From Anaerolineae bacterium (GTDB lineage: Bacteria; Chloroflexota; Anaerolineae; Anaerolineales; Anaerolineaceae), in assembly GCA_013178185.1 (NCBI GenBank), contig JABLXC010000023.1:1-64000 (forward strand): 64,000 bases of DNA. Reading direction: 5' to 3'. The position numbers were made by a program, and so were the translations under genes. Every line of letters starts with the position of its first letter. Position 1 is the first letter of the stretch. Shown piece after piece: positions 62,672 through 64,000 of this stretch. The notes beneath the pieces are model-generated. The model was not told the DNA's origin, made no database searches, and saw nothing but the letters and a program-made list of their open reading frames with translations.

Positions 62672-64000
62672 ATGTTTAGAAGATTTTCTGCTAACTTTGC
62701 TGTTTTTTCGATGTACCTGGATTTTTTATTGATCTGGGCGTCTTTGACGATCGCCGTTGAGGTGCGGCCGCTGTTGAACAACCTCCCATTCGTCAAACCG
62801 ATTTTGGAAAAAACCACGTTACCGTGGTTCTTTTATCTGATTTTTCCGGCTCTGTGGATTGCTGTGTTGATGATGTTCTCTCTTTATGACGGACGTAAAA
62901 ACCTGCGTGTAATTCACGAATTGAGCAGTCTGGTGTTGGGATCTGGCCTGGCAACAGTATCCATGGCCGGGGTTTTATACCTTTCCTACCGTGAAGTATC
63001 CCGTTTCTTATTTTTTTCTTTTGTTGTTCTGGCTGTTTTCCTTATGATGATATGGCGGCTTGGCTACCGGTTTGTTATTCGCATCAAACCCTTGAATCAT
63101 TTACGGTCGAGAAAGGTCCTCATCCTGGGAGCCGGCAGTATTGGACGGAAACTTGCGGAGCAGATCCGAGAACAGACCGATGCGAGGCTGACCTTAGTGG
63201 GCTTTCTGGATGATGATCCTGGAAAACAGCATGATTCGAGTGAAATTCTGGGAAGATTATCCCAGGTTCATAAAATTGTGTTGCAGCATGCCGTGGATGA
63301 TGTGGTCATTGCCCTTCCTAGATCGGCAGATGCGAAAATGAACCAGGTTGTTAGCAATTTGCATGATTTGCCGGTACGGGTGTGGGTCATCCCGGATTAT
63401 TTCTCTCTGACGCTGCATAAAGCATCCGTGGAGGAATTTGCTGGCATCCCAATGCTAGATCTGCGTGCCCCGACTTTGACAGAGTACCAAAGGATTGGAA
63501 AACGGGCCTTCGATTTAGTTGTTTCTCTTTTGATGTTTCCGTTTTTGCTGCCGATTATGGTGGTGATTGGCGTACTTATCCGTCTCGATTCACCCGGTCC
63601 TGTTATTTATCGGGCGAAACGGGTCGGAGAAAATGGAAGGCTGTTTATGATGTATAAATTTCGGACGATGGTCGCAAATGCTGACCAGATGCTCGATAAG
63701 GTGGTCCGCTACGATGAATTAGGGAGAGCGATTTACAAAACGCCGGATGATCCACGCATTACGCGATTGGGGCATTTCCTTCGAAAGACCAGCCTGGATG
63801 AGCTACCACAGATTTGGAACGTGCTGAAGGGGGAAATGAGCCTGGTGGGCCCGCGTCCCGAACAGCCAGCCCTGGTCGAAAAATATGCTCCCTGGCAGCG
63901 GAAACGCTTTACTGTTCCTCAGGGGATTACGGGATGGTGGCAGGTGCACGAAAGAAGCGATAAACCCATGCATTTGCATACCGAAGAAGATCTGTATTAT
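62672..64000 (+). CDS. Polyprenyl glycosylphosphotransferase (3' end outside window)
   Basis: An open frame begins at ATG 62672, five bases after the previous stop, and runs off the right edge (443 codons visible). Four to five N-terminal helices are followed by a Rossmann-like domain, [20 protein letters not shown], and a bacterial sugar transferase domain with [34 protein letters not shown], and [30 protein letters not shown]. It attaches the first sugar phosphate to undecaprenyl phosphate to start exopolysaccharide synthesis. Confidence 0.9.
   Translation, partial: MFRRFSANFAVFSMYLDFLLIWASLTIAVEVRPLLNNLPFVKPILEKTTLPWFFYLIFPALWIAVLMMFSLYDGRKNLRVIHELSSLVLGSGLATVSMAGVLYLSYREVSRFLFFSFVVLAVFLMMIWRLGYRFVIRIKPLNHLRSRKVLILGAGSIGRKLAEQIREQTDARLTLVGFLDDDPGKQHDSSEILGRLSQVHKIVLQHAVDDVVIALPRSADAKMNQVVSNLHDLPVRVWVIPDYFSLTLHKASVEEFAGIPMLDLRAPTLTEYQRIGKRAFDLVVSLLMFPFLLPIMVVIGVLIRLDSPGPVIYRAKRVGENGRLFMMYKFRTMVANADQMLDKVVRYDELGRAIYKTPDDPRITRLGHFLRKTSLDELPQIWNVLKGEMSLVGPRPEQPALVEKYAPWQRKRFTVPQGITGWWQVHERSDKPMHLHTEEDLYY

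Noticed and set aside
1-64000. tRNA, rRNA, CRISPR arrays, insertion sequences and prophage genes
   Set aside because: I looked through the spacers, which are all under about 300 bases, and saw no cloverleaf, spaced repeat array, transposase or phage gene. A covariance-model search could still find a small RNA.

Overview
The window looks like a chromosomal segment of a member of the Chloroflexota, probably Anaerolineae-like. This is inferred from gene style, not from any search. The supporting features are roughly 50% GC, a SARP/BTAD-AAA-TPR regulator, menaquinone genes (ubiE/menG, menA), abundant lipoproteins with Pro/Thr/Ala-rich linkers after the lipobox Cys, paired SpoIIE/STAS regulators, and a PstSCAB-PhoU/PhoBR block. 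No rRNA, tRNA, CRISPR array, insertion sequence or phage gene was recognised.

Layout. 1-10 kb: menaquinone biosynthesis (ubiE, menA), an Era-like membrane GTPase, an OsmC-family gene interrupted by one in-frame TGA exactly at the catalytic Cys position (candidate selenoprotein), a zinc-ribbon membrane protein, a dus-type tRNA-dihydrouridine synthase, a secreted alpha/beta hydrolase with a membrane tail, and an EamA transporter. 10-16 kb: a group IV ornithine-type decarboxylase, a two-gene metal ABC transporter, then a decaying stretch holding a class-V aminotransferase pseudogene and a frameshifted YdcZ-type transporter among small lipoproteins. 16-19.4 kb: a large SARP-family regulator facing a divergent operon across a spacer with tandem direct repeats.

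19.5-34 kb is the most unusual part. Two convergent operons share the pieces of one partner-switching system. The plus operon holds a diheme cytochrome c, an FAD oxidoreductase, an RsbW-like kinase, two STAS proteins, an unknown protein and a phytoene-desaturase-like oxidoreductase. The minus operon holds an ECF sigma factor, an RsbU-like phosphatase, a STAS protein and a translationally coupled globin-sensor protein fused to two Rieske domains. A pseudo-receiver and a NarL-type two-component system lie alongside. I infer a redox- or gas-responsive stress circuit.

34-53 kb is dominated by phosphorus: a phnDCE-type ABC transporter with an oversized permease, a cysteine-rich ferredoxin, uridine kinase, a VTT membrane protein, an M20 peptidase, a CHAD protein next to two thymidylate-kinase-like proteins, phoU, pstB, pstA, pstC, pstS and phoR-phoB. 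53-64 kb is an exopolysaccharide region: a GT4 glycosyltransferase, a heparinase II/III-family protein, a two-domain oxidoreductase, an O-antigen-ligase/TPR protein, a second GT4, a WecB/TagA-type transferase and a polyprenyl glycosylphosphotransferase running off the right edge. phoB overlaps the end of the polysaccharide gene upstream of it.
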